64,000 bases of DNA from Triticum aestivum (GCF_018294505.1 NC_057811.1:408047452-408111451), one strand, 5' to 3'; positions 30,766-42,817 are shown, counted from the first letter of the stretch. Notes: generated by a model not told the origin, from the letters alone. Translations and numbers: made by a program.

Positions 30766-31860
30766 GTTGGCGCGTTATTTTTAAATAAAGTTATATCACT
30801 CAATGGCACGTGCACAGAATATAAAATGATTTTTATGGAGAAAAAGCTAGTCCGCTCCACTATATACAATGGAGCCTGCCTGCCTGGGTTAGTCTCTCTT
30901 TAGAGTATCTCACACAAGGTGGCAGTGGCCTCTCTCTCTCTCACCGTTGGTCACTGATCCGGCCGCATCCCGTCCACCGGCGGAAAGGGAGGATGTGCAT
31001 TGTTTCTCCGTTCGACGGCGCCGAAGCAGCACGTCCCGATCTGCGGTACTCGCCGTTCTCTCTAACCAAGCTCCGGCGTGGTAGTGCATACGCCACCTGC
31101 TCGCTGCCGCAGTATGGGCAGATCCCGCCCGTCGCCGCTCACCTAGTTACATCCCGACAACCCCCAGGCATCCCCTCCGGCCTTGCTCCACTGCCCGTCT
31201 TCCCACGTCGCTGCATGTGGATCTTCCAAAGTTCTTTGCCCAAAACGTAGCTCGTCCGGCATACTTTCCATATTGCAATCTCGTCCTCACACCGTTTTAG
31301 ACAAACACAACCGTGTTCTTATCTTTCCTTAGGACAAGGAATATGCTTCTTTTTTGTCGTCGTATGTGTCATCAGCTGTTATTGGCCAGTAATTGTTTCC
31401 TTTCTACCTCTTTTTTGCAAACAGAGCTATCCATTTCACCTCGTCGCTATTGCGACCTTTTGGTGAACTGCACAAATCACTTTTTTCTTAAGAGTGTTTT
31501 GTGCAGTTGTACTAAAATGTCAGATGGGCAACGCCTCTACATTTCAGTGCGACTGCACAAAGGGAGATTGGTTTTGCTCTGTCCTCCTCATCCAACTCCG
31601 AGCCTAATCTTCTCCAACTATTTGCTTAATCTTCTCCAACTAGTTAGTCTTAAGAGAGACTGCAAAGGTGACTGGCTTCTATTTGTGTCTTTATTGTTTC
31701 ATCAGCAGTCCACTATTATTGTAATCACACTTAATATCTTTGGAACAGGGACGCTCAGCTCTATTTTAGTGGAACTGCACAAAATGATCGGAATGTTGCA
31801 TGCTCCAGACAGCTACTTTTTTCCCAACATGCCTTGTTGATTTAGACAGAGCTCGGGGGA
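30766..31860 (+). ncRNA. Module A: candidate non-coding transcription unit
   Basis: A promoter-like core (TTTTTATGGAGAAAAAG, then CCACTATATACAATGGAGCC, TATA at 30861-30867) precedes a CT-rich stretch and a GC-rich leader (GATCCGGCCGCATCCCGTCC). This layout recurs at about 35.0, 36.6 and 44.9-45.2 kb. Reading frames are not conserved among copies. Downstream, a segment like the 46-48 kb repeats (ATTGGCCAGTAATTGTTTCC) contains a foldback at 31466-31508. The final exon-like piece GGACGCTCAGCTCTATTTTA, then GTGGAACTGCACAAAATG, begins at 31749 after an AG. Transcription is inferred, not shown. It could instead be a decayed gene or an unclassified repeat. Confidence 0.35.
31466..31508 (+). other. 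Foldback, 16-bp stem (AACTGCACAAA/TTTTGTGCAGTT type)
   Basis: AACTGCACAAATCACT (31466-31481) and AGTGTTTTGTGCAGTT (31493-31508) pair over 16 bp with one mismatch and an 11-base loop. The same pair of motifs recurs in the 46-48 kb array. Confidence 0.75.
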
Positions 31861-32182
31861 CGTCGCTGCCAATGAAAGCATGGATCAATTTTAATTTAAC
31901 ACCTTCTCACAACTTTGTCTTCAGTTGCGATGTAAATATTAGCTCTGATCTGCTAAACATTGAGATGCATTAGCAAGGAAGTTAGTTTTTTATTGTTTCT
32001 GAAAGAGCATGGATGGCAAGACACACGAAACAAAAGCTGAAAGCTCAAAGCATTTTAAAATTTCATGTCGCTGGAAAATTATTTGTATAGTACGTCGATT
32101 ATGTAAACAAATGCTGGAAGCTTGATAGCATTGCCAGAAGCCTCTTCAGCATCCGTGTCCATGTGCCATGCACAAAATTATA

Positions 32183-32331
32183 CTTCCTCCATCCCTAAAT
32201 ATTTATCTTTTTACATATTTCAAATGGACATATTTTAGAGTGTAGATTCACTCATTTTGCTTCGTATGTAGTCACTCGTTGAAATCTCTAGAAAGACAAA
32301 TACTCCAGAGTATATTTAAGAACGGAGGGAG
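32183..32331. mobile_element. Stowaway-like MITE, 149 bp
   Basis: It starts CTTCCTCCATCCCTAAATA and ends TTTAAGAACGGAGGGAG, with TA on both sides. This is the standard Tc1/mariner-derived Stowaway of Triticeae. Confidence 0.88.
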
Positions 32332-32947
32332 TAGTGCACAACCGCATGGGAGACTCATCCCGGTCGTTGCGCCGCACTAATAGTGAGTAATGAGCAGTCA
32401 AATCATAAGCCCCACCTTTCCTACTGTAAGTTGCTCGGAAGAAGCAACCATCAATACGCTCTTCTTTGAATCTGCTCATACTACTCCATCTGTCACTGTT
32501 TATAGAGCGCGCTTAAAAAAACAATCTCTGGGACCAAGGCGACTAGCGATCGGCCTGAAAAATAGCATTCGTAGTTATAGCACGGCGTCTATTACTAGAG
32601 GAAATAATGCGTACACACATGCATGCAGTGCTTCCACCCCGGGTGCACACATGCATGCACTTACTCCACTCCGTAGTACACCGAGAGAAAATTGTGGACT
32701 TGATTGCGGTTACCACGCCCTAATTAATTGAGCATTAAACCAAACGCGTCTAAAGTCTCTCTAGTGGTGGAAATGCATGGAGAGAAATGCATCAGAATTA
32801 AGCGCGCCGTGTAAACTGTGACGGAGGGAGGAGTAGTATGAAGGTGCAAAACCAAGTACGCGTATGGCCAGCCGGTCAACCCACTTCCTCTTGGCATATC
32901 ACTGACATGTGGGACCGGAGTGTGAGCAAACTGGTCTCAATTGACGG

Positions 32948-33124
32948 CAAAATGGCCAACCCGCCATTCCTTGCGAGAGACGAGGAGCGAGAACACACAG
33001 ACGGGCTAGCACGGAGGCCAAGATATATTCAAGCCGACAAAATGGCCAACCCGCCGTTCCTTGAGAGAGACGAGGAGCGAGAACACACAGACGGGCTAGC
33101 ACGGAGGCCAAGGTATATTCAAGC
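32948..33124. repeat. 90-bp tandem duplication
   Basis: Copies 32948-33037 and 33038-33124 begin CAAAATGGCCAACCCGCC and end ATATTCAAGC, differing at only a few bases. It is a simple recent tandem duplication. The ORF through it is a consequence of the 90-bp (in-frame) period and has no domain. Confidence 0.93.
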
Positions 33125-33227
33125 ATCGTTGATCGATATCATCATTACATGTTCGATGTTTTTTAATACTACTATATATCTGCCGTTTTCCGCCCTTCTC
33201 CCGAATAAATGTGTACTTTATCAGAGA

Positions 33228-33570
33228 TTAAAATAAAATAAGAGTAAAGACGCTCCACCATGCGGTTCTAGTAGTAGTACTACTCGTACTACTAAACCTT
33301 GCGCTTGGCTCTTCGCCTCTTTGTGAAGTCGAACAATGATGGTACTCTGCATGTTGGGTACTATAGTGTATGCCTCTGGCAATCTGACACCAAATGAACT
33401 GCTGCATGTCCACCGCCTGGGCGAGGGTAGGTTGCATTAGTCAGAAGGCGTAAGCGAGCTTCACCTTGTCCTGCAAGCTTCTCCTCGTTCTGCGAGTTGA
33501 CGGGACTTACCAAAAAGTAGTGCTAGTCCATACTCCCTCCTTTCTGGTTAATATGGCTTAATCTTTTCTG
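33228..33570. repeat. Segmental duplication, copy 1 (second copy 33930-34300)
   Basis: Shared landmarks in order: GGTTCTAGTAGTAGTAC-like triplets, TTGCGCTTGG, TATAGTGTATGC, CTGGCAATCTGACACC, GTCCACCGCCTG, and a Stowaway left end (CTCCCTCCTTTCTGG) followed by TTAATATGGCTTAAT. Both copies carry the Stowaway end at the same place, so the MITE inserted before the duplication. Confidence 0.8.
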
Positions 33571-33929
33571 CGGGTAAATGAGATAGCTTTATTCATATAT
33601 AAGCATCCTTAGGGTGATCATCCAAGAGACTGGTCACTAGGAAGCGAGGTACCCCGCAAAAAAGAAGAAGGAAGCGAGGTGTTTCATCAAGCCAGCTCTC
33701 GACCACATTCGAAGTGCAGCAAGCACAGTTCGCACAAAGATGCGTCGCAACGTTTGCTGACCCGTTTACATGCTGAATAACAAAAAAGGGAAAATATTAC
33801 CGAGCGCTCCTATTTGTAACAGGATATGAGCCAGAATTAAGCGAGAATTGTGGCAAGTGTTCCATGCAATCAACTTCCATTATCACATGCGAGAACCCTC
33901 GAAGAGAACCAAATGTGTTGAAGATCACA

Positions 33930-34300
33930 TTTTAAAATAAAATAAGAGTGCAAATGCTCCTCCATCCGGTTTCTAGTAGTAGTACATACCTCTATAGTAG
34001 TAGTACTAGTACTAGTAAACTTTGCGCTTGGTTGTTCGCCTCTTCGGGAAGTTGAACAAGAATAGTACTAGTATAGTGTATGCTTCTGGCAATCTGACAC
34101 CGAATTAACTGTTGCACGTCCACCGCCTGAGCGAGGGAGAGCTTGCATTAGTCAAAAGTTTCTCCTTGTCCTGTGAGACACCACGCGCAAGCTTCTCCCG
34201 TCCTGCAAGCTTCTCCTCGTTCGGCAAGTTGACGAGACACAACAAAGTAATGCTAGTCCATACTACCTCCTTTCCGGTTAATATGGCTTAATTTCAAACG
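33930..34300. repeat. Segmental duplication, copy 2
   Basis: It is colinear with 33228-33570 at a spacing of roughly 700 bp. It is more expanded in GTAGTACTAGTACTAGT-type triplets and CAAGCTTCTCC repeats. Confidence 0.8.
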
Positions 34301-34779
34301 AGATAAATACATTGTCTGTCACTGTATATTTGTAAAAATACGGTCAGTGGACTTGATAATACGCTCATTGCGCTCAATATATACATTTTCCGGTGTTTAT
34401 ATGGTCACTAGCTCACCCTGGCTGAGTATGTGTGTGGATGCACGTGTAGGTTGAGCACTTGAGCGCGACCGTGTGTGTTCCGTCGTGTGCTCGGACATGC
34501 ATGCATTAGGGCGTCGCGCGCGTTTTTGCATCCATGTGTACGTGTGACTGTTGCATGCATGCACGTGGTTGTAGTCCCTCACATTCACATGTTCATAAGT
34601 CAATGCTTTGTCAAAATGTTGCATGCAAGGTTTAATCATTCGTTATTCACGCACGCATTCCTGATATTAATATGTTGGTAAAGACAATTTCTTGAGGAAA
34701 ACGAGCCCATGAATTGAGTACAAAGGGGACCAATAAGCCGGGACGGAGGGAGTACCAGTAGTGAACCGGAAGGAGGGAG
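34263..34779. mobile_element. Stowaway-like element, possibly composite
   Basis: The left end CTACCTCCTTTCCGGTTA after TA (34261-34262) has two candidate right ends: GACGGAGGGAG|TA at 34752 and CCGGAAGGAGGGAG|TA at 34779. The second is the better inverse of the left end. At about 500 bp it is long for a Stowaway, so an internal insertion or two overlapping ends are likely. Confidence 0.45.
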
Positions 34780-34969
34780 TAGGTACTAGTAGTACTGCGT
34801 AACAACATGCAGTAACAAAATTCCTCTATGCGCATCCTATCTACGTGTCATGCAAGAAAATAGAGATAAGTACAAGTGAGACTCGGGAACGGTCATACAC
34901 GTAGGGGGAGTACATGTAGGGGCCACTAAGGAGCAGTCAAATCAGACAGTAAGTTAGTCGGAAGAAGCA

Positions 34970-35560
34970 ACCATCATTTCACTCTTCAATGACACGTACG
35001 CAGTATAAAATGGTTGATATGGAGAGAAAAAGAAAACCACTATATATACACTAGCAGGAGCCTAAGCTACAAGCCTGCTTGCTTGGGTTGCTCTCTTCAC
35101 AAGCATAGAACGACGGTGGCCACACTGCTGGTCATATATCTGGCCTGATCTCACCACTAGGGGAAGGGAATGATGTTCTGCGTAGACGCGGTCGACATCG
35201 GCGAGGGAGAAAACCCACAGTCGGTGCGTCCCAATCGGGGGTCCCCACGGTATGGGCTGATGCCGCGTCCCAACCACCCTTCTAGCTACAACCCGACGTC
35301 CTAGGTACATCTTCCTTTTGGAGCCGGCTTGCTCCACTGCCGCAGCTCCCCACATAGCTCCATCTCCATCTCGATCTTTCTCTACTTCTACTGGCTTCTA
35401 TTTGTGATGAGTTTATGTCTCATGAACTAGTGTCAGTACTATTATTCTAATCACACTTCTTCAATATATTTGCCATCAGGGATGCTCAGCTCGATTTTAG
35501 TGGAACTGCACAAAAGCATCGTATGATCCGAGGGTGCCAGCTGTCTTTCCTTCAACAAGT
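34970..35560 (+). ncRNA. Module B: candidate non-coding transcription unit
   Basis: The promoter-like core GATATGGAGAGAAAAAG, then CCACTATATATACA (TATA 35041-35050), is followed by GCCTGCTTGCTTGGGTT as in module A. A leader (ATATCTGGCCTGATCTCACC, GGCGAGGGAG) follows. The terminal exon-like segment GGATGCTCAGCTCGATTTTA, then GTGGAACTGCACAAAAGC, begins at 35480 after TTGCCATCAG. No reading frame is shared with modules A or D. It lacks the internal repeats of the 46-48 kb array, so it is the shortest module. Confidence 0.35.
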
Positions 35561-36595
35561 TCTACCTAGCCATGAAATTAAATCTTGTTTAGGGTTTAGG
35601 GTTTAAGTCGTAGTGACCCCATCAGTAGTTTTTCTTTTGTACACGCTCTCACAACTTTTGTCTTTAGTTGTGAAGTAAATATTGGCTATGATCTGTGAAT
35701 CATTGAGATGCATCAGCATGCGTGTTAGTTTTCCTTTGTATTTGATGGAATGTTGTAACGGGGCAACCTTGGAGTAGGAATGAAAATGGAGTGGAAAGTT
35801 TCCGTTTTTCCGGAGAAAAAATGGAAACGGAGTGAAACCAACGTTTCCTTTTGTTGGATCGCGCCATCGAGCAAAACCAATTTTTAAATCACGTCTGTCG
35901 CGTTCTTGTCTCACCCTCCTCCACGACTCCACCCCACACGGTCGCTCGGCATGCCACTCATCGCAAACCGAGTATACGATAACTTTCCCGCCTGCTTGTC
36001 GATGGATCGCACCGTGGAGTACTAGCACTACTGGAAGAGATTGATGAGTTGGGGGAGGATAGCTAGCTGTAGCACGGACTCCCAAGAACTTTTTACATGC
36101 ATGTTGTGGCCGGCTATTGCGACCTTTGAACGCGGAGCAGTCGCGTGCACCGGGAAGCGGTGCGGGCGACGCTCTCTCGGCCGGCGCGCCGCTTCAATGC
36201 TGGCGCCAGTGAGAGGTTGTGTTCGCTCTGGCCGGGCATGAATGCGGCACTGACAGTTTCGGGTGGGAAGCACGCGCGGGTGATGAAGAGGGTTCGGGTT
36301 GGTCAGGAGCGGGCGTGGCAGCAGTCCGGACGCCCGCAAACAAGAGATGTTGTACGTTAATATTGCTGCGTACATAATTAACAACGCAAATAATGTGCGA
36401 GTTGGACAAATATGATTGGAGATGGAGATGGAGATGGAGATGGAATTTTACGTAAACACGGATATGCATGTCTATGTCTATCTGTGTGTGCGCGACAACT
36501 CTCGCGACCTGGAAGCGGGGGCGTGTTTTTGATCGAGTTTTCTTTCTTGGTACGTTAAAAAATTGTCCGCCAGTTTTCGTTTCTATTTTCCGTGA
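35561..36595. other. Intermodule non-coding stretch
   Basis: No supported gene. GGAGAT hexamers repeat at 36418-36444. A GC-rich island at 36120-36250 has short frames on both strands without a domain. Confidence 0.4.
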
Positions 36596-36829
36596 ACGCA
36601 CGTATTCTATTTGAAACCACTGCTATGGAGAGATTTTTGTACTCCATTGTATATATAGCCTCTCGTTTGATAGGGTTTCTCGCGTCTCACTCTCTCACCC
36701 TCTCCATATCAAAACAAGATGATAGTGTCCACTCTATCTCTCTCCTCACCGGTGGTCACAGATCCGGCCGAATCCCGTCCACAGCGGGAGGTGAGGAGGT
36801 GCAGCGTTGACGTTGTCACCATCGGCAAT
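36596..36829 (+). ncRNA. Module C, 5' part: promoter and leader of a candidate non-coding unit, split by a Gypsy
   Basis: CTGCTATGGAGAGATTTTTG and TATATATA (36650-36657) match the promoter core of modules A, B and D. The leader GATCCGGCCGAATCCCGTCC, then GGAGGTGCAGCG, matches A and D. The unit is cut at 36829 by the 7.7-kb Gypsy and resumes at 44527 with GGAGGAAGCCGATGCACACC. The junction CGGCGATGGAGG, rebuilt with one target copy, corresponds to CGGCGAGGGAGG in module D, which confirms the reading. Confidence 0.4.
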
Positions 36830-37424
36830 TGATACGTCTCCAACGTATCTATAATTTATGAAGTATTCATGCTATTATATTATCCATCTTAGATGTTTTA
36901 TATGCATTTATATGCTATTTTATATGATTTTTGGGACAAACCTATTAACCTAGAGCCCAGTGTCAGTTTCTGTTTTTTCCTTGTTTTTGAGTTTTACAGA
37001 AAAGGAGTAGCAAACGGAGTCCAATTGACGTGCCACTTTATGATGATTTTTTATGGACCAAAAGAAGCCCCCGGAGTAAAAGAGTTGGGCCAGAAGAGTC
37101 CCGAGCCGTCCACGAGGATGGAGAGCGCGCCCACCCCCTGGGCGTGGGCCCCTATCTCGTGGATGACTCGGAGAGCCCCCCTGACGTGAGACCTACGCCA
37201 AACATTCCTATAAATACAGAAACCCCTAGAAATAAACCTAGATCGGGAGTTCCGCCACCGCAAGCCTCTGTAGCCACCAAAAACCAATCGGGGCCCTGTT
37301 CCGGCACCTTGCCGGAGGGGGGATCCCTCACCGGTGGCCATCTTCATCATCCCGGCGCTCTCCATGACGAGGAGGGAGTAGTTCACCCTCGGGGCTGAGG
37401 GTATGTACCAGTAGCTATGTGTTT

Positions 37425-37465
<41 letters not shown>

Positions 37466-38541
37466 TTCTTGATTTGGCACGATCTTGATGTACCGCGAGC
37501 TTTGCTATTATAGTAGGATCTTATGATGTTTCTCCCCCTCTACTCTCTTGTAATGGATTGAGTTTTCCCTTTGAAGTTATCTTATCGGATTGAGTCTTTA
37601 AGGATTTGAGAACACTTGATGTATGTCTTGCATGTGCTTATCCGTGGTGACAATGGGATATTCACGTGATCCACTTGATGTATGTTTTGGTGATCAACTT
37701 GCGAGTTCCGTAACCTCGTTAACTTATGCATAGGGGTTGGCACACGTTTTCGTCTTGACTCTCCGGTAGAAACTTTGGGGCACTCTTTGAAGTTCTTTGT
37801 GTTGGTTGAATAGATGAATCTGAGATTGTGTGATGCATATCGTATAATCATACCCACGGATACTTGAGGTGACATTGGAGTATCTAGGTGACATTAGGGT
37901 TTTGGTTGATTTGTATCTTAAGGTGTTATTCTAGTACGAACTCTATGATAGATCGAACAGAAAGAATAGCTTCATGTTATTTTACTACGGACTCTTGAGT
38001 AGATCGATCAGAAAGGATAACTTTGAGGTGGTTCCGTACCCTACAATAATCTCTTCGTTTGTTCTCCGCTATTAGTGACTTTGGAGTGACTCTTTGTTGC
38101 ATGCTGATGGATACTTATATGATCCAATTATGTTATTATTGTTGAGAGAACTTGCACTAGTGAAAGTATGAACCCTAGGCCTTGTTTCCTAGCATTGCAA
38201 TACCGTTTACGCTCACTTTTACCACTTGTTACCTTGCTGTTTTTATATTTTCAGATTACAAAAACCTATATCTACCATCCATATTGCACTTGTATCACCA
38301 TCTCTTCGCCAAACTAGTGCACCTATACAATTTACCATTGTATTGGGTGTGTTGGGGACACAAGAGACTCTTTGTTATTTGGTTGCAGGGTTGTTTGAGA
38401 GAGACCATATTCATCCTACGCCTCCCCCGGATTGATAAACCTTAGGTCATCCACTTGAGGGAAATTTGCTACTGTCCTACAAACCTCTGCACTTGGAGGC
38501 CCAACAACGTCTACAAGAAGAAGGTTGCGTAGTAGACATCA
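36830..38541 (+). repeat. 5' LTR of the non-autonomous Gypsy
   Basis: It starts TGATACGTCTCC and ends GACATCA. A TATA-like CCTATAAATACA lies at about 37207. It contains a (TC)18 run at 37427-37462; the other LTR has (TC)9. Confidence 0.92.
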
Positions 38542-38551
38542 AGCTCTTTTT

Positions 38552-38570
38552 TGGCGCCGTTGCCGGGGAG
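38552..38570 (+). promoter_or_regulatory. Primer-binding site (tRNA-Asp type)
   Basis: TGGCGCCGTTGCCGGGGAG lies 10 bases after the 5' LTR. This is the tRNA-Asp-complementary site typical of Athila-lineage elements. Confidence 0.85.
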
Positions 38571-38666
38571 GTGAGTGCTTGAAGGTATATCTTTAGATCT
38601 TGCAATCGAATCTTTTAGTTTCTTGTTTTATCACTAGTTTAGTCTATAAAAGAAAACTACAAAAAA

Positions 38667-39314
38667 ATGGAATTGAGGGTGCCTCATATGCTTGATCTTT
38701 TTAACGTCTTCCGTGAAAATAAGGATTCCGATAACTGTGCTCAATTGCTAGAGGAAGAATGCATTAAAATGTTTGGCACTAAATCTTTGAATGATGAGCA
38801 TGATTGCAATATTGTTAGTATGAATTCTTTGAATACCCATGATGCTAATGATATGCAAAGCCACAAGCTTGGGGATGCTATGTTTTATGAAGATGATATG
38901 TTTAGTCCCCCAAGTTTTGATGAGCAAATTTATTATGATGAAAGCATGCCTCCTATTTATGATGACTATTGTGATGACACGTATGCTATAAAGATTAAAT
39001 ATAACCATGAAACTTGTCATCATGATTTTAATTTTCAATTGGATTATGCTTCACATGATAGTTATTTTGTTGAGTTTTCTCCCACTACTATTGATGAGAA
39101 TAAATTTGCTTATGTGGAGAGTAGTAAAATTTCTATGCAAGTAGATCATGAAAAGAATGCTTTATGTCCTGGTTATATGGTTGAATTCATTCATGATGCT
39201 ACTGAAAATTATTATGACAGAGGATCATATGCTTCTACATATTGCAATAATATCAAGTTTCCTCTCTATGTGCTTAAAGTTTTAAAGTTATGCTTGTTTT
39301 GCTTCCTATGCTAG
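38667..39314 (+). CDS. Unknown 215-aa ORF of the non-autonomous Gypsy
   Basis: The ATG at 38667 lies about 100 bases after the PBS. The product is acidic and rich in D, N, Y and H, starting MELRVPHMLDLFNVFRENKD, with blocks such as YYDESMPPIYDDYCDD and HETCHHDFNFQLDYASHD, and ending in a hydrophobic cysteine-rich tail (LKLCLFCFLC). I recognise no domain and no catalytic motif. Its position corresponds to gag of autonomous relatives, but I cannot align it to Gag by eye. The frame is intact over 648 bases despite an LTR age above 1 Myr, which might mean constraint in the family, or chance given the low GC. Confidence 0.55.
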   Translation: MELRVPHMLDLFNVFRENKDSDNCAQLLEEECIKMFGTKSLNDEHDCNIVSMNSLNTHDANDMQSHKLGDAMFYEDDMFSPPSFDEQIYYDESMPPIYDDYCDDTYAIKIKYNHETCHHDFNFQLDYASHDSYFVEFSPTTIDENKFAYVESSKISMQVDHEKNALCPGYMVEFIHDATENYYDRGSYASTYCNNIKFPLYVLKVLKLCLFCFLC

Positions 39315-39429
39315 TTGATTATTGTTCCCATAAGTTGTTTGATCACAAAATCCCTATGCATAGGAAGTAGGTTAGACTTAAATGTTCTATTCATATTCTT
39401 CATGATGCTCCCATTATGTTTCAATTCTT

Positions 39430-41460
39430 ATCTTTTATGTGAGCATCATTGAAATCATAATGCCTAGCTAGGGGCGTTAAACGATAGTGCTTGTTGGGTG
39501 GCAACCCAATTTTGTTTTTGTTCTTTGCCTTTTGCTTCTGTTTAGTACTCCCTCCGTCCCACAATATAAGAACGTTTTTGACACTAGTGTAGTGTTAAAA
39601 ACATTCTTATATTTTGGGACAGAGGGAGTAATAAGTAATTCATCTAGCCTCTGTTTAGATGTGGTTTTATGTTTTAATTAGTGTTTATGCCAAGTAGAAC
39701 CTTTGGGAAGACTTGGGTGGAGTCTATGCGATCTTGCTGTAAAAAACAGAAACTTTTGCGCTCACGAGATTAGCTGCCATTTTTTACTGGGGAGAGATTT
39801 TAGGTTGATTCTTTTTGCAGATGATCAATAGATAAATTCCTCACGTCCACCAATTTATTTCAGAATATTTGGAGTTCCATAAGTATACGGTTGATACAGA
39901 TTACTACAGACTGTTCTTTTTTGACAGATTCTGTTTTCATTGTGTTGTTTGCTTATTTTGATGAATCTATGAGTAGTATCGGAGGGTATGAACCATAGAG
40001 AAGTTGGAATACAGTAGATATTACACCAATATGAATTTATAATGAGTTCACAACAGTACCTAAGTGGTGATTTATTTTCTTATACTAACGGAGCTTACGA
40101 GTTTTCTGTGAAGTTTTGTGTTGTGAAGTTTTCAAGTTTTGGGTAAAGATTCGATGGACTATGGAATAAGGAGTGGCAAGAGCCTAAGCTTGGGGATTCC
40201 CAAGGCACCCCAAGGTAATATTCAAGGACAACCAAGAGCCTAAGCTTCGGGATTCCCCGGAAGGCATTCCCTCTTTCGTCTTCGTTCATCGGTAACTTTA
40301 CTTGGAGGTACATTTTTATTCACCACATGATATGTGTTTTGCTTGGAGCGTCATTTTATTTTGATAGGATTTGCTTGCTGTTATTTAGAATAATGTTTTT
40401 CATCTTTATTTTCAATAAAAATGTCAAGGATAGCCTTTACCATGCTCATTTTGCAAGTATACATGTTGCTGTTTCAAAACAGAAAGTTTATCGCTATTGC
40501 AAAAATTCCCTAGAAAAGCCAGAATATGATAAAATGTTGAAACTTTTTGCATAATAAGCTCTGATAAATTTTCTACAGTGTGGTACAATTTAATAATTTT
40601 TGGAGTTAGGGAAGTATGATGAATCTTGCATTCTTTACAAACTGTACTGTTTTGGCAGATTGCTGTTATGTTTGCATTGTTTGCATATGTTTGCTTGTTT
40701 AATGATTCTATTTGAGGATAGGAGTATTAAATATGCAGAGGCATTTAGTATGAAATATTGAATAATAATTTTAGTGATTTGTTACAGTAGAAAATGATAA
40801 GGTTTTTGCATTGGTTTATACTAACTTATCTCACGAGTTCTTGTTGAGTTTTGTGTGGATGAAGTTTTTGAGATTTAGGGAAACCGCGATATGAAAGGAA
40901 TTAAGGAGACACAAAAGCTCAAGCTTGGGGATGCCCAAGGCACCCCAAGATAATATTTCAAGAAGTCTGAAGCATCTAAGCTTGGGGATGCCCCGGTAGG
41001 CATCCCACCTTTCTTCTTCAACAATTATCGATTAGTTTCGGTTGAACCTAAGTTTTTGCTTCTTCACATGATGAGTGCCATCCTTGAAATGTCGTTTTAT
41101 TTTGTTTTGCTTGCTGTTTGAATAATATCCCAAGATCTGAAATTCTTAAATGAGAGAGAGTCATCACATAGCTACATAATTATTTAACTACTCATTGATC
41201 TTCACTCATATCTTTTTGGAGTAGTTTGTCATTTACTCGTGTGCTTCACTTATATCCTATGAGTAAATGGTTGAATGATTTGAATATCGTAAATATGAAA
41301 TTATATATGTTTCATATTCTTATCCCGCGGGGAGTAATGACTTCACATATAAGAAGTAGAGGTGGTAAATTTATTGAAGGTTCGCAAACATTGTATTGGT
41401 CACTTGAACAATTCATGAAAGAATATTGAAGGAAGAGAGATTTCACATATAAATATACTA
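39430..41460 (+). repeat. Non-coding interior shared with the Athila-type element at 57.96-59.2 kb
   Basis: Shared blocks: GCCTAGCTAGGGGCGTT, GCCAAGTAGAACCTTTG, AACAGAAACTTT and TGTTGTGAAGTTTTCAAG, then a repeated AAGCTTGGGGATGCCC segment (near 40196, 40231, 40921 and 40978). No coding potential is visible. The same order is found at 57980-58760, with the Stowaway missing there. Confidence 0.8.
39548..39628. mobile_element. Stowaway MITE, 81 bp, nested in the non-autonomous Gypsy
   Basis: CTCCCTCCGTCCCACAATAT at the left and its near inverse ending GGGACAGAGGGAG at the right are flanked by TA on both sides. The whole element folds into one hairpin. It post-dates the Gypsy family divergence, since the matching site at about 58064 lacks it. 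Confidence 0.93.
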
Positions 41461-42817
41461 TCTTGGACATCTTCTCTGATTGTGAGCCCCATTAATTATT
41501 TTCAAACCTGAGCAAATTAGTTGAAGTTGGACAAGGAAGACAACATAATGAGTTATGCTTGGGTATATTTGTATAGAAGTTATATTGTTATGGATCCTCT
41601 AACATGTGGTGCTTGCTATTTAGAATCCTTTGCTAGCCAAAATATCTGCACTAAGCGGGAATACTGCTTGTGCATCCGAATTCCTTGAACCAAGTTTCTT
41701 CCATGAGTGTCCACCATATCTACCTATATGCGGTATTTACCTGCCGTTCCAAGTAAATTTGCACGTGCCAAACTCTAAACCTTCAAATAATAATCTGTTT
41801 TGTATGCCCGAATCGCTCATGTAGCGACAAGGGGCTGTCAGTATCTTCCATGCTAGTGGGTTATTCTCACGATGAGTGGACTCCGCTCATCATTCATGAG
41901 AAAATGGCTTGTAACTGGGGTGCCCAGTCCTATGATCAAAAGATCAAAAACAAAATCGCAAATAATTTAAACAAAACTCCCCCAGGATTGTTGATAGTTG
42001 GACGGCACCCGTTGTTTCGGACAAGCCGTGGAGTGTGATTGTTGGTGGAGGGGGAGTAAATTATTTACCTTTCTGTTTGGGAACGGCCTATAATGTATCT
42101 AGTATGGAAGATATTGGGAACTCTTGGTCGTTATGTTGGCAATGAAAGCATACCTCTCAAAATTATTTTCATCTCTATTTTAAAGCTTCGAGCTCCGGCA
42201 CCTCTGCAAATCCCTGCTTCCCTCTGTGAAGGGCCTATCTTTTACTTTTATGCAAGAGTCAGCAGTATTCCTTCTCATTCCAACCTACTTTTTAGTTGGA
42301 AAGCATCATGTGATGGGGGAACATCTAAGCATATATGGCCATTCAAATATATTTCATCATGCATTATTATTGTTGACAATTATCTATATGATAAGTAAGT
42401 TGGGAGGCGAAACACTAAACCCCTATCTTTCTCTGTGTTCGATGGATGCTATTTGTTCTAAAAATATGCTTTGAGTGGTCGCAATCATGGAAGACTATAT
42501 GATAGTTGAGTATGTGGGATTTGCTAAATCAAAGCTCTTACATAGAACCTTCCCGAAAATAAGATGAATTGCAATTGTTTGATGACTGAGAATGTAGTTT
42601 GTTAGTTTTCAAGAAAGTTTATGGTATATGCTTTAACATGTGAATAGCTTGTTACTTGATCATGAGAAGTTTAATGAGATGAGCTACTGTTATGACATAT
42701 AATGATGCTAGAAAAGGTGATTGAAATTATCATTGATTAAACTTGTGCACCTGCTAGCATTCACACTTCATAAATTATTTCTTTTATCATTTACCTACTC
42801 GAGGACGAGCAGGAATT
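41461..42817 (+). repeat. 3' non-coding region shared with the 63.2-64.0 kb segment
   Basis: Shared text includes TTCACATATAAATATAC, GTTGGACAAGGA, TGTGGTGCTTGC, TTTGCTAGCCAAA and CTCTGTGAAGGGCCTATC. It has no supported ORF and leads into the polypurine tract before the 3' LTR. Confidence 0.75.

Noticed and set aside
30540..30869. 109-codon minus-strand ORF upstream of module A
   Set aside because: It overlaps the conserved promoter core, has no domain, and the corresponding stretches of the other modules are not open.
36026..36040. CACTACTGGAAGA, similar to the end of CACTA transposons
   Set aside because: No matching inverted end, subterminal repeats or 3-bp target duplication could be found; a short motif like this is expected by chance.
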